Positions 37,230 to 46,117 of a DNA stretch of 64,000 nucleotides are shown here, piece after piece. The stretch covers positions 132,862 to 196,861 of the forward strand of contig NZ_MUYM01000015.1 of the NCBI RefSeq assembly GCF_002150765.1, in the 5' to 3' direction. The notes under the pieces are model-generated. The model saw only the letters and a list, made by a program, of their open reading frames with translations. It was not told where the DNA came from and did not search any database. Made by a program: the position numbers and the translations under genes. The DNA comes from Lentzea kentuckyensis (GTDB taxonomy: Bacteria; Actinomycetota; Actinomycetes; Mycobacteriales; Pseudonocardiaceae). Positions within the stretch are counted from its first letter, which is position 1; the number at the start of each line of letters is the position of its first letter.

Positions 37230-37858
37230 CACACACCGACCTGGTGCGCGACGAGAGCCGCCTGCACCCGATTTTCCACGCCCAGCTTGGTCAGGACGGT
37301 GGAGACGTAGCTCTTCACGGTCGCCTCGGACAGGCAGAGTTCCTCGGCGATCGAGTGGTTCGAACGGCCGCCGGCCACCAGTTCCAGCACCTGGCGTTCG
37401 CGCGCTGAGAGGGAGTCCAGTTGCCGGTTGGCGCGGAAGCCGCGCAGGCGGGGGAGCAGGCGGGCGGTGATGCGCGGGTCCAGGACGGCGCCGCCGGCCG
37501 CGAGATCGACCACGGCGCGGACCAGGGTGTCGGGTTCGGCGTCCTTCAACAGGAAGCCCTGTGCGCCCAGGTCCAGGGCGGTGGCCACGTAGTCGTCGAG
37601 GTCGAACGTGGTCAGCACGGCGATGGCGGGCGGGGTGGCCCACTGGCGCAGGCGGCGGACCGCTTCCAGGCCGTCCACGCCGGGCATCTGCACGTCCACC
37701 AGCACCACGTCCGGTAGATGGGCCAGCACTTCGTCGACCAGTTCAGCGCCGTCGGCCGCCTCGCCGACCACCTCAACCCGTCCGTCGGCCTCCAGGAGGA
37801 CCTTCAGACCCCGCCGCAGCAGGGCCTCGTCATCGGCTAGCACCACTCGTACGGCCAC
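37226..37858 (-). CDS. NarL/FixJ-family response regulator
   Basis: A 210-residue regulator. The receiver has the acidic pair D9-D10 and phospho-acceptor D55 (VVLVDVQMPGVDG), with Lys in GFLLKDAEP. A LuxR-type HTH follows (LSARERQVLELVAGGRSNHS, EATVKSYVSTVLTKLGVENR). GTG 37858 has a weak GGAG site two bases away, so a start a few codons inside is possible. It is the first gene of the pair with the kinase. Confidence 0.9.
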   Translation of the reverse strand: MAVRVVLADDEALLRRGLKVLLEADGRVEVVGEAADGAELVDEVLAHLPDVVLVDVQMPGVDGLEAVRRLRQWATPPAIAVLTTFDLDDYVATALDLGAQGFLLKDAEPDTLVRAVVDLAAGGAVLDPRITARLLPRLRGFRANRQLDSLSARERQVLELVAGGRSNHSIAEELCLSEATVKSYVSTVLTKLGVENRVQAALVAHQVGVW

Positions 37859-37972
37859 TACTCCAACCAACCGCACCCCATGCCAAAGGGCAACCAGATC
37901 ACCCGTGCGCGCGCCCGATGCCCGGTTCGTTCGGGCTGTAACGCTCTGTGCGGCCGGGTGGATGAACGTGCC

Positions 37973-38470
37973 ATGGATCTGGTCACCGTCGAGGGCAACC
38001 AAGTCAGGTTCAGCGAGGCGGTGTCGCGGGTCGCCGACTCGCTGGGCCCGCTCGGTCCCGCCGCCCAGTGCGTCGCCGAGTCGTACGCGCTGGCCACCGA
38101 GATCGACCGGGTCGGGCAGGCGCGGGGCTCGCACGACCGGGAGATCAAGCTGGCGGTGCTGGACCAGCGCCGCCGGGAGTCCTCCGCGACGTTGCGCAGC
38201 ATGCAGAAGGAGCTGGGCCGCGCCGACAAGAGTGCGGTGGCGTTGCGGGAGTGCATGGTCAACATGCAGCGCGCGACCGTGAAGCCGGGGCTGGAGCTCG
38301 CCGAACGCCGCGCGTACATCGACCTGACCCGGCACTTCACCACGATGCTCGTTCAGCACCACACGGAGCTCACCGGCGGCGTCGCGAACGTCATCGACAA
38401 GGTGCTCAACGGGTCCGGCGCGACCGCTCTCGCACCCAAGCGGAACACGAGCCGCGGCCGGCGCCGGTGA
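37973..38470 (+). CDS. coiled-coil protein of unknown function
   Basis: A 165-residue helical protein from ATG 37973 (MDLVTVEGNQVRFSEAVSRV). Residues 20-140 are one long charged coil (EIKLAVLDQRRRESSATLRS), with a basic C-terminal tail (KRNTSRGRRR). No signal peptide or membrane segment is visible. The stop overlaps the next gene's GTG, so it is coupled to the membrane coiled-coil gene. It is divergent from the response regulator (114 bases). I recognise no family. Context suggests it is the first gene of a three-gene set ending in a TIR protein. Confidence 0.6.
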   Translation: MDLVTVEGNQVRFSEAVSRVADSLGPLGPAAQCVAESYALATEIDRVGQARGSHDREIKLAVLDQRRRESSATLRSMQKELGRADKSAVALRECMVNMQRATVKPGLELAERRAYIDLTRHFTTMLVQHHTELTGGVANVIDKVLNGSGATALAPKRNTSRGRRR

Positions 38471-39450
38471 GTCGCAACCGTGGCGGCCGCGGAGGCTGCG
38501 CGCTCGCGTTTCTCGCGCTGTTCTTCGGGATGCCGCTGGCGATGGTGCTGGTGTCACCGGCGATCGCGGCGCGCATCGTGGCCGACGGCCTGCCCGAACA
38601 CGCCGCCTACCTGTCGGAATGGTTGTGGGGCGCGGCCGTCTCGGTGCCGCTGGGCGTGCTGTCGTCCCGGTTCGCGTTGAAGAGGAACGGTCGCGTTCGC
38701 CGGGCGGCGCCGTTGCGGCGGTGGCTGGGGCTGCTGGTGCGGGGCCTCACGCTGCTCGCCGTCATGAACGTGTTCGTGTTCGTCACGAAGAAGCCGGCCG
38801 TTCCCGGTGAACACGTCATCGACGACGGCATGGGGCTCTTCGTCAACGCGGCGCTGATCGGCGCCGCCGTCCTCGTCGCGATGAGGTTGTGGGACCGTCG
38901 CGCGCGTCGCGTCACCGTCGAGGAAGTGCGCGCGGCGGCCGCGGAGGCCGACCGGACGGTGAAACGCGTCCGGGCCCAGAACGAGCGAGTGCGCCGCCAG
39001 GCCGAACAGGTGCGGGCGCGCCTGGTGACGCTCCAGGCCCGGTCCGACGTGGAGTTCCACGGCCTGCGCGTCTTCCATCGCGAGTCCTACCAGTGCGCCG
39101 ACACCGCGCACATCGCCTACCACTCCGCGCAGACGTCGTTGCACATGATGTCGAGCCTGGTCCGCCGGGCCCGGCGCGCGCCGCACCAACTGGTCGCGAG
39201 CAGGAAGGCGCGAGCCGAGATGCACGCCGCCGCGACCCATCTGGCCCGGTCCCAGGGGGAACTGCGGGAGCAGGTCGACCAGGGGCTGAGCATGGTGCGC
39301 ACGTTGAACGCCAACACCTCCGAACTCAAGCACGAGATCCGCGACAGCTGCGGCCGGCCGGGGCGGGAGTGGTTCGAGGCGCTGGAGGAACGCATCGAGC
39401 AGGCCCGTGAGGAACGCCGGGTTGGAAACCGCGTTGGCGGTGGTCAGTAA
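38467..39450 (+). CDS. membrane protein with cytoplasmic coiled coil
   Basis: 327 residues. GTG 38467 overlaps the previous stop. Three or four membrane segments lie in residues 10-140 (ALAFLALFFGMPLAMVLVSP; LGLLVRGLTLLAVMNVFVFV; GLFVNAALIGAAVLVAMRLW). They are followed by a long charged helix (VEEVRAAAAEADRTVKRVRA, QNERVRRQAEQVRARLVTLQ) and more helix to the end. A soluble coiled domain on a membrane anchor suggests oligomerisation or docking of a partner. The TIR gene starts 37 bases later. Confidence 0.65.
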   Translation: MSRNRGGRGGCALAFLALFFGMPLAMVLVSPAIAARIVADGLPEHAAYLSEWLWGAAVSVPLGVLSSRFALKRNGRVRRAAPLRRWLGLLVRGLTLLAVMNVFVFVTKKPAVPGEHVIDDGMGLFVNAALIGAAVLVAMRLWDRRARRVTVEEVRAAAAEADRTVKRVRAQNERVRRQAEQVRARLVTLQARSDVEFHGLRVFHRESYQCADTAHIAYHSAQTSLHMMSSLVRRARRAPHQLVASRKARAEMHAAATHLARSQGELREQVDQGLSMVRTLNANTSELKHEIRDSCGRPGREWFEALEERIEQAREERRVGNRVGGGQ

Positions 39451-39487
39451 TCTCCACGCAGAGCCTCACCATGAGAGGGTTTGGGCG

Positions 39488-40876
39488 ATGCCTGGCGTGT
39501 TCGTCAACTACCGCACCGGTGACGGTGAGTGGGCCGCTGCCCTGGTCAAGCGGGAGTTGAGCGCGCGCTTCGGAGCTGACCAGGTCTTCTACGCCAGCCA
39601 GTCGATCCGTCTGGGCGAGGACTTCTCCCGCGAGATCCTGAGCGGGCTGCGCCGGTGCGAGGTGTTGCTGGCGCTCATCGGACCCCGTTGGGTGCACGCG
39701 GTCGACCGCGAGGGCGTGCGCAGGCTCGACAAGCCCGACGACTGGGTGCGTCGCGAGATCACCGAGGCCTTCCAGTGCGGGCTGCGGGTGATCCCGGTGT
39801 TGATGGACGGCATCGACCCGCTCACCGAGGCGGACCTGCCGGACGTGTTGAAGCGCCTTGCCCGGTGCCAGTACCTGCGGATTCACCACCGCAGCGACGA
39901 CCTCGACCTGCCGCGGCTGGTCGACGAGCTGGTCGAGCTGGTGCCCGAACTGGTCGCCGCCAGGCCTGCCGCGCCGGTCCAGCGTCCGGACCGGCCGGCC
40001 GAGGGCGAGCTGCGGAGCACCGTCACCGAGTTCCGGCAGGCGCTGGCCGAGCCGGTGGGGCAGACGGTGCACGAGCGCGTGCAGGCCTCGGCCTCGGCGG
40101 TGCTCGAACTGCTGACGGAATCGCGCTACCCCACCTCCGGGCATCTGGACGAGAGTGATCTGCCTGCCGCGCTGGAGAAGCGGCTCACGGGCTACGAACA
40201 CGACATGGCGCCGTTGCTGCGGCTGGTCGCCATCGGCGTGCGGTCCGGCGACCGGCGCCACGACGAGCTGTGGACCGCTCTCGTCGAACGCTTCCTGCGC
40301 CCCGAGTCGTGGCACCGCGGCGCCCAGGACGTGTGGGTCAACGCTTCGGCGTACCCGGCGTTGCTGCTGACCTACGTGATCGGCGTCGCGGGCGTGGCCG
40401 CGGGTCGCGAAGATCTGCTGCACCGGCTGTTGTGCCGTACCGCGGCCACCGGTGCCGACGGACGGTCGACGCTCGTGTTGCGGGCGCTGGCTTTGCGCAA
40501 CGTGGTCGACCCGCGGCACGCAGCGGCGCTTCCCGCGTGGGGCGGTACGCCTCCTCATCAGGCCTTGAGTGTGCAACTGCGGCAGGTGCTCAGCCGCGTG
40601 TTCTTCAACGTCGTCGACGGCGCCGCGTTCGAGTGGGCGTTCGCGGACTACGAATTCCTGCGCAGCCTGCTCGAACTGCACGACGCGCCGTTCTCGTCGC
40701 TTGGCGAGTTCGCCGTGCGGCTCGAGCACGACGACTCCGTCATCTACCAACGCAACGCGGCGCGGTTGGACGCCGACTCGGCACTGCTGCGCGCGGGGGC
40801 GTTCGGTGGTGAACCCGGCCAGGTCGCGGCGGCCTGGCGCGAGCTGCGCCAGGCCACCCGAGCCCGCTACTCGTAG
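39488..40876 (+). CDS. TIR-domain protein
   Basis: A 462-residue protein. ATG 39488 is used; an in-frame ATG at 39407 would overlap the previous gene. Residues 1-145 are a TIR domain of the bacterial type: MPGVFVNYRTGDGEWAAAL, DQVFYASQSIRLGEDFSREI, EVLLALIGPRWV, then the RRLDKPDDWVRREI and VIPVLMDG strands. A Pro-rich linker and a helical C-terminal region of about 280 residues follow with no named domain. Bacterial TIRs of this kind are NADases or signal-transfer domains. The catalytic Glu cannot be assigned with certainty by eye. It probably works with the two coiled-coil proteins upstream. Confidence 0.8.
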   Translation: MPGVFVNYRTGDGEWAAALVKRELSARFGADQVFYASQSIRLGEDFSREILSGLRRCEVLLALIGPRWVHAVDREGVRRLDKPDDWVRREITEAFQCGLRVIPVLMDGIDPLTEADLPDVLKRLARCQYLRIHHRSDDLDLPRLVDELVELVPELVAARPAAPVQRPDRPAEGELRSTVTEFRQALAEPVGQTVHERVQASASAVLELLTESRYPTSGHLDESDLPAALEKRLTGYEHDMAPLLRLVAIGVRSGDRRHDELWTALVERFLRPESWHRGAQDVWVNASAYPALLLTYVIGVAGVAAGREDLLHRLLCRTAATGADGRSTLVLRALALRNVVDPRHAAALPAWGGTPPHQALSVQLRQVLSRVFFNVVDGAAFEWAFADYEFLRSLLELHDAPFSSLGEFAVRLEHDDSVIYQRNAARLDADSALLRAGAFGGEPGQVAAAWRELRQATRARYS

Positions 40877-40879
40877 CCG

Positions 40880-43507
40880 TCACTCGGGGGCCGAGTCCAG
40901 CAGGACCACGCTGAAGCCGTCACCGACGGAGACGGCTCGCGCGCCGGAGCCGTACTGGGGTGGTACTGACGCCTCGCCGCTGGCGTTGTGACCCCACCCG
41001 ATGACCGACCCGTCCGCCTTCAGGGCCAGGACGTGCCGATCCCTCGCATCGATCGCGACGACGCCGCTCTTCGCCGAGTCCGGTACGTCCGGCGTTCCCC
41101 ATCTCGGGTTGCCCCAGCCGAAGACCGAGCCGTTCGTCCTCAACACGAAGGAACATTCGAACCCCGCGGCAACGGCCTGCACACCGCCAACGGTCGCCTC
41201 GGCCGGTATCGACTGCTCGCCCGCGCGGTTCTCACTGCCCCAGGCGAGGACGGAACCGTCCGACTTCACCGCCAAGGTGTGCGCGGTACCGGTCACGATC
41301 GACCTGACACCGCTGCTCGCCGCCGGCGGCGGTATCGACCTCCCCTCGTCCTCGTTGCCCCAGCCGATGACGGACCCGTTCGCTGTCAGCACCTGGCTGT
41401 ACGCCGTTCCGGCGGCGATCGCGATCACGTCACGGGGGGCGGAAGGCGGGGCCGACGCCTCGCCGTTGTCGTTGAAGCCCCAGCCGATGACGGTCCCGTC
41501 CGCCTTCAGCGCCAGGCTGTACGCACCCCCGGCGGAGATCGCGACGACGCCGCTGGACGCCTCCGGAGGTACTGCTGTCTGCGCGTAGTCGTTGGCCCCC
41601 CAGGCGAGGACGGAGCCGTCCGACTTCAGCGCCAGGACGTGGTGGAATCCCGCGTCGATCGCGATCACCCCGCTCGCGGCACCTGCCGGAACCTCCAGCG
41701 CACCGTGGGTGTTGGAACCCCAGGCCTTCACCGCACCCTGCGCGACGGTGACCTGTCGTGAGGACTGCGCGGTCCGGATCCCCTTGGTGATGGTGAGTGA
41801 GACGGTGTACACGCCCGGCGTGCGGAAGGAGTGGTCGAACTCGGAGGTTCGCGCGGTGACCTCCGGAGCCGGCGCGCCCGGTTTGGTGACGGTCCAGGTC
41901 CAGCTGTCCGGCTCCGCGGTGGTGTCGGCGCTGAAGTGCACCGACTCACCGATCACGGGCTTCGGCCGTCGGACGACGAGCTGCGCTATGGACGGAGGCG
42001 CGTTCGCCGCATCCACGGTGATCGTGGTCTCCGCGCGCGTCTTCGCCCCGGTGCCGAGGACGGCCTCGGCGCGGACGGTGAACAGGCCCGGCTGGTGCCA
42101 GCGGTGGTGGACGGTGGTGCCGGTCGCCTCGGTCCCGTCGCCGAATGCCCAGCGGACCGTGGCGGGACCGGGCTGTCGCAGTGCCATCGTCAGCTCGAAC
42201 TCGGTCCCGGCCTCACCGCGGTTGCCGGGACTGACCGAGATGGAGGCCGCGGGGGTCGGTGCCGGTGGTGGCGGGTTCGGCTGTGACGTCCGCTTCGGTT
42301 GCCAGGGAAGTCCCACACCGGGTGGCAGGTCGCGCTGACCGGCTGTCGCCACCTGATCCGTCTGGACACCGGGAACAGGGGTGGGCGGTACGTCGCCCTC
42401 AAGCCCTCCGGTGTACTTGGTGATCGTCCGGACGTCTCCGGCGAGGTTCAGCACGCCGGCGATGTTCCCGTTGGGGTCGTTGAAGAAGACGATGCCGTCG
42501 CGAACGACGATCTCGAACCGGGTCGGCCGGCCGAAGAGTTCGTGCTCGGCGACGACTCGCGCGGTGGCGAGGTCGACGACGACGGCCCGTCCGGTGGAGT
42601 GGTCGGGGACGACGGCGTAGGCGCCGATCTCCAGCGGCGTTCCCAGTTCGGCGCCCGGCGCGGAGATCCGCACGGGAGCGGAACAGGAGCCGGTGTCGAA
42701 CGTGCACGTGATCAGCTCACCGCGGGTGCTGGACGCGATCAGCAGTCTCGGCCGATCGGCGGAACCACCCACGAGCACGGTGTGGTCGTCCTTCAGACCG
42801 GTCTCGACGGAACGGGTGACGGCGCCGGTCTCCGGAGAGAGCAGCTCGGCCGTGCCTCGCCCAGGATCGACGATGGCCGGCCGGTCTCCGGTGATCGCGA
42901 GGCGGGCGGTCCCGGTCGCGGCCGGACGCGTCCGCCGCTCGGCGCCGCTCAGCCAGACCAGGTCACCGGTCTTCTCGTCGATCGCCCACAACCGGCCGTG
43001 GCTGTCCACCGCGAGGTCCTCCGGCCTGATCGACTCGGCCAGCCGGACCGGTTCGCCCCGTGCCTCCAGCGTGCCGGCGTCGACCGAGGTGACCAGTCCA
43101 CTGTGGACGTCGGCGCCGTAGATCACGTCTGGCGCGGCTTTCAGCACGGTCACTGTGTTCCTGGGCAGGGAAACAGGCGCCCGGGAGACCTTCAGGGTGG
43201 CGCTGTCGACACGGCTCAGCGCACCGGTCAGCTGGTTCAGGACCAAGGCCGCGTCGCCGTGCTGGGCGATGCTCAGCGGGCCGGGCGACTCACCGAGCGG
43301 CACCTTGGCGGCCACCTCGGCGGAGGCGCCGTCGACCAGCGTCGCCTCGCCGGTCAGGTTGGACGCGAGCCACGCCGTGCCGGAGTGCATCCGCATCCGC
43401 GCGGAGTGGTAGCCCGGCTCGGCCACGAGCACGACCGCGACGGACGCGGTTGCGGCGACCACCGCGATCAGCAGCTGTGCGCGCCTCGTCAGCGGTGTCA
43501 CCGGCAT
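40880..43507 (-). CDS. membrane-anchored propeller-PKD-RCC1 protein, copy 3
   Basis: An 875-residue surface protein. One N-terminal membrane helix (residues 8-28) is followed by HSGTAWLASNLTGEATLVDG and a beta-propeller-like part to about 370. A Pro-rich linker follows, then two PKD-like domains (WAFGDGTEATGTTVHHRW; FSADTTAEPDSWTWTVTKPG) and six to seven RCC1-type repeats (VIAIDAGFHHVLALKSDGSV then LAWGANDYAQTAVPPEASSG). The long part should face outside. It is the last of three tandem paralogues in the MoxR operon. It converges with the TIR gene, three bases apart, so readthrough between the two is likely. Confidence 0.85.
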   Translation of the reverse strand: MPVTPLTRRAQLLIAVVAATASVAVVLVAEPGYHSARMRMHSGTAWLASNLTGEATLVDGASAEVAAKVPLGESPGPLSIAQHGDAALVLNQLTGALSRVDSATLKVSRAPVSLPRNTVTVLKAAPDVIYGADVHSGLVTSVDAGTLEARGEPVRLAESIRPEDLAVDSHGRLWAIDEKTGDLVWLSGAERRTRPAATGTARLAITGDRPAIVDPGRGTAELLSPETGAVTRSVETGLKDDHTVLVGGSADRPRLLIASSTRGELITCTFDTGSCSAPVRISAPGAELGTPLEIGAYAVVPDHSTGRAVVVDLATARVVAEHELFGRPTRFEIVVRDGIVFFNDPNGNIAGVLNLAGDVRTITKYTGGLEGDVPPTPVPGVQTDQVATAGQRDLPPGVGLPWQPKRTSQPNPPPPAPTPAASISVSPGNRGEAGTEFELTMALRQPGPATVRWAFGDGTEATGTTVHHRWHQPGLFTVRAEAVLGTGAKTRAETTITVDAANAPPSIAQLVVRRPKPVIGESVHFSADTTAEPDSWTWTVTKPGAPAPEVTARTSEFDHSFRTPGVYTVSLTITKGIRTAQSSRQVTVAQGAVKAWGSNTHGALEVPAGAASGVIAIDAGFHHVLALKSDGSVLAWGANDYAQTAVPPEASSGVVAISAGGAYSLALKADGTVIGWGFNDNGEASAPPSAPRDVIAIAAGTAYSQVLTANGSVIGWGNEDEGRSIPPPAASSGVRSIVTGTAHTLAVKSDGSVLAWGSENRAGEQSIPAEATVGGVQAVAAGFECSFVLRTNGSVFGWGNPRWGTPDVPDSAKSGVVAIDARDRHVLALKADGSVIGWGHNASGEASVPPQYGSGARAVSVGDGFSVVLLDSAPE

Positions 43508-43526
43508 CGGCCCCCATTCTCCTGTC

Positions 43527-46109
43527 TCACAACAGAACCATGCTGTAGCGCGCGCCGGCGGCGACGGCGAGCACGCCGGTGCTGTACTCGGGAGGCACAG
43601 CCGGCCCGCCGTTTCCGCCCCAGCCGATCACCGAGCCGTCCGCCTTCAACGCCAGCACGTGCCTCTCCAAGCTGACGGCGACGACGCCGCTCATCGCGTT
43701 GCCCGGTACCGGGAGCACCTGATCACGGCTGCTGCCCCAGCCGATGACCGAGCCGTCGGACTTCACCGCCATGCCGACGTACCACCCCGCCGCGATCGCG
43801 ACCACACCGCTCCCGGGCCCCACCGGTACTGGCGGCACGTTCGGTTCGGCACGCCCCCAGAGAACGACGGAGCCGTCCGCCTTCAACGCCATGCTGTGCA
43901 GCCTCCCGGCGGCGATCGCGGTGACGCCGCTCATCGCCTCCGGCGGCACCCTGGACTGATAGCTCCCGTTGCCGCCCCAGGCGACCACCGAGCCGTCCTT
44001 GCGCAACGCCAGACTGTGGTCGTGACCGGCGGCGATCGCGATGACGTCGTGCTCGGCAGACAGTGGCACGTCGGTTTGCGACGCGTCGTTGGCACCCCAG
44101 GCGACCACGGAGCCATCGGCCTTCAACGCCAGGCTGTGGAAGGTGCCGGCGGAGATCGCGATGACCCCCGAGGTGGCCCGTTGAGGCACCACGGCCTGTC
44201 CGCGTTCGTCGCTGCCCCAGCCGATCACGGAGCCGTCCGACTTCAACGCCAGGCAGTGCATGGCGCCGGCCGCGATCGCGACGACCCCGCTTCCCGCTGA
44301 CGACGGCACCGCCGTCTGACCGTGGGTGTCCGTGCCCCAGGCTTTGACCGCGCCTCTCGCGACGGTGAAATGTCCGGTGGAACTAGTCGTCCGCGCGCCC
44401 TTGGTGACGGTGAGCGTGACGGTGTAGGTGCCCGGAGTGCCGAAGGCGTGCCTGAACTCGGGCGCCTGCGAGGTGACCTCGGGCGTCGACCTGCCTGGCT
44501 TGGTCACGGTCCACGCCCAGCTGTCCGGCTGCCCCGTCGAGGTGGCGCTGAAGCGGACCGACTCGCCGACCACGGGCTTGGGTCGCTGGACGGTGAGCGC
44601 GGTGATGCGGGGCGGCGCCTCCGGCAGTTCGACCGTCACCACGGCCTCCGCCAACACCCTCGCTCCGGTGGCGAAGTCGGCGGTCGCTTGGACGGTGAAG
44701 ACGCCCGGCTGCCGCCAGCGATGGCGGATGGTCGTGCCGGACAGCTCGGTGCCGTCACCGAGCCGCCACCGCGCGTTCCACCCGCCCGCCGGCGACCGGA
44801 GCACGACGGTCAGCTCGAACTCTTCCCCGACCACGCCGTGGCTGTCCGGGCTGATCGCGATGGACGCCCCGGAGGCGGGCAACGGGGGCGCCGGGCTGGT
44901 CGTGGCGGGCTGGACGGCCGGCCGGGCGATCCCCAGTCCCGGCGGCTGTACGCGCTGACCGGTCTTCGGCACCTGAATCGCCAGCGCGCGGGGGTCCGGT
45001 GTCGGCGGCGCCTCGGCGTCGGCGGGTCCGTCCGCGTACTTGACGATCGTCCGCACGCCACCCGTGAGGTCCAGCACTCCGGCGGTGTCCCCGTTGGGGT
45101 CGTTGAAGAAGACGATGCCGTCGCGGGTGAACAGCTCGAACCGGGTCGGCCGGGCGAAGAGCTCGCGCTGGGCGACGACCCGTGCGGTGGCGAGGTCGAC
45201 GACGGTGGCCTGCCCGGTGGAGTGGTCGGGGACGACCGCGTGGTTGTCGATCTCGACCGGGTTCCCGAACTCGGCGCCGGGCGTGCCGACCCGCACGGGC
45301 TCGGCGCAGGTGCCGGTGTCGAACGTGCAGGTGATCAGCTCGCCGCGGGTGCTGTTCGCGATGAGCACCCGTGACCGTTCGGTAGAGCCGATGACGGTCA
45401 CGGCGTCGTTCGGCCGCAGGCCCACCGGCGAACTCCGCACGACAGCACCGGATTCGGGGGAGAGCAGGTCGACCCTGCCGTGCTCGGGATCCACCACCAC
45501 CGGCTGGTCCAAGGTGATCGCCAGGCGGCCGTGCTCGCCGGCGGCCGAACTCCTGCGCCGCTCACCCTCTGCCAGCCAGACGAGGTCGCCGGCCTCGTCG
45601 AGCGCCCACAGCCGACCGCGGCCGTCCACCACGACATCGTCCGGCTTGACGGCCCTGGCCAGCCGCCGGGATTCGCCTCGCGACGCGAGGGTGTTCAGGT
45701 CGGCCGAGGCGATCGTTCCACTGTGGACGTCGAGCACGTGCAGTGCGTCCGGCGCGGGTTTCACGATGAGCCCGTCGCTCGCGGGCAGCACGGACACCGG
45801 TCGTGACGCCTGTTCGGCGGCGCTGTCGACGCGGCTCAGCCGGCCGGTCCGCTGGTTCAGCGCGTAGGCGGTGCTGCCCTGCTGGACGACGCTCAGCGCG
45901 GTACCCGGCTCGGCGACCTGCACCTTGGTCCTCACCTCGGCGGTCGCACCGTCCATCAGCGTGAGCTGTCCGGTGTGGACGGAGGCCAGCCAGATCCCCC
46001 CGGAGTGCATGCGCACCCGCGCGGCGTCATATCCCGGCCCCGCCACGAGAACGGCAGCGGCGGCCACGGTCGCGGCGACGGCCAGCGCGGTCAGCGTTCT
46101 CGGCGTCAT
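43527..46109 (-). CDS. membrane-anchored propeller-PKD-RCC1 protein, copy 2
   Basis: An 860-residue paralogue with the same domain order: a TM helix, a propeller part (HSGGIWLASVHTGQLTLMDG), PKD1 (WRLGDGTELSGTTIRHRW), PKD2 (TSTGQPDSWAWTVTKPGRST) and RCC1 repeats (VVAIAAGAMHCLALKSDGSV then IGWGSDERGQAVVPQRATSG). ATG 46109 has GAGG six bases upstream; GTG 46121 overlaps the preceding stop and is the other candidate. The RCC1 DNA is full of near-identical 60-120 base stretches shared between the copies, which invites recombination among them. Confidence 0.85.
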   Translation of the reverse strand: MTPRTLTALAVAATVAAAAVLVAGPGYDAARVRMHSGGIWLASVHTGQLTLMDGATAEVRTKVQVAEPGTALSVVQQGSTAYALNQRTGRLSRVDSAAEQASRPVSVLPASDGLIVKPAPDALHVLDVHSGTIASADLNTLASRGESRRLARAVKPDDVVVDGRGRLWALDEAGDLVWLAEGERRRSSAAGEHGRLAITLDQPVVVDPEHGRVDLLSPESGAVVRSSPVGLRPNDAVTVIGSTERSRVLIANSTRGELITCTFDTGTCAEPVRVGTPGAEFGNPVEIDNHAVVPDHSTGQATVVDLATARVVAQRELFARPTRFELFTRDGIVFFNDPNGDTAGVLDLTGGVRTIVKYADGPADAEAPPTPDPRALAIQVPKTGQRVQPPGLGIARPAVQPATTSPAPPLPASGASIAISPDSHGVVGEEFELTVVLRSPAGGWNARWRLGDGTELSGTTIRHRWRQPGVFTVQATADFATGARVLAEAVVTVELPEAPPRITALTVQRPKPVVGESVRFSATSTGQPDSWAWTVTKPGRSTPEVTSQAPEFRHAFGTPGTYTVTLTVTKGARTTSSTGHFTVARGAVKAWGTDTHGQTAVPSSAGSGVVAIAAGAMHCLALKSDGSVIGWGSDERGQAVVPQRATSGVIAISAGTFHSLALKADGSVVAWGANDASQTDVPLSAEHDVIAIAAGHDHSLALRKDGSVVAWGGNGSYQSRVPPEAMSGVTAIAAGRLHSMALKADGSVVLWGRAEPNVPPVPVGPGSGVVAIAAGWYVGMAVKSDGSVIGWGSSRDQVLPVPGNAMSGVVAVSLERHVLALKADGSVIGWGGNGGPAVPPEYSTGVLAVAAGARYSMVLL

Positions 46110-46117
46110 CCGTTGCC

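Noticed and set aside
43600..44300. Regularly spaced similar 60-120 base units resembling a repeat array
   Set aside because: They are the codons of RCC1 repeats in the surface proteins, not a non-coding array.
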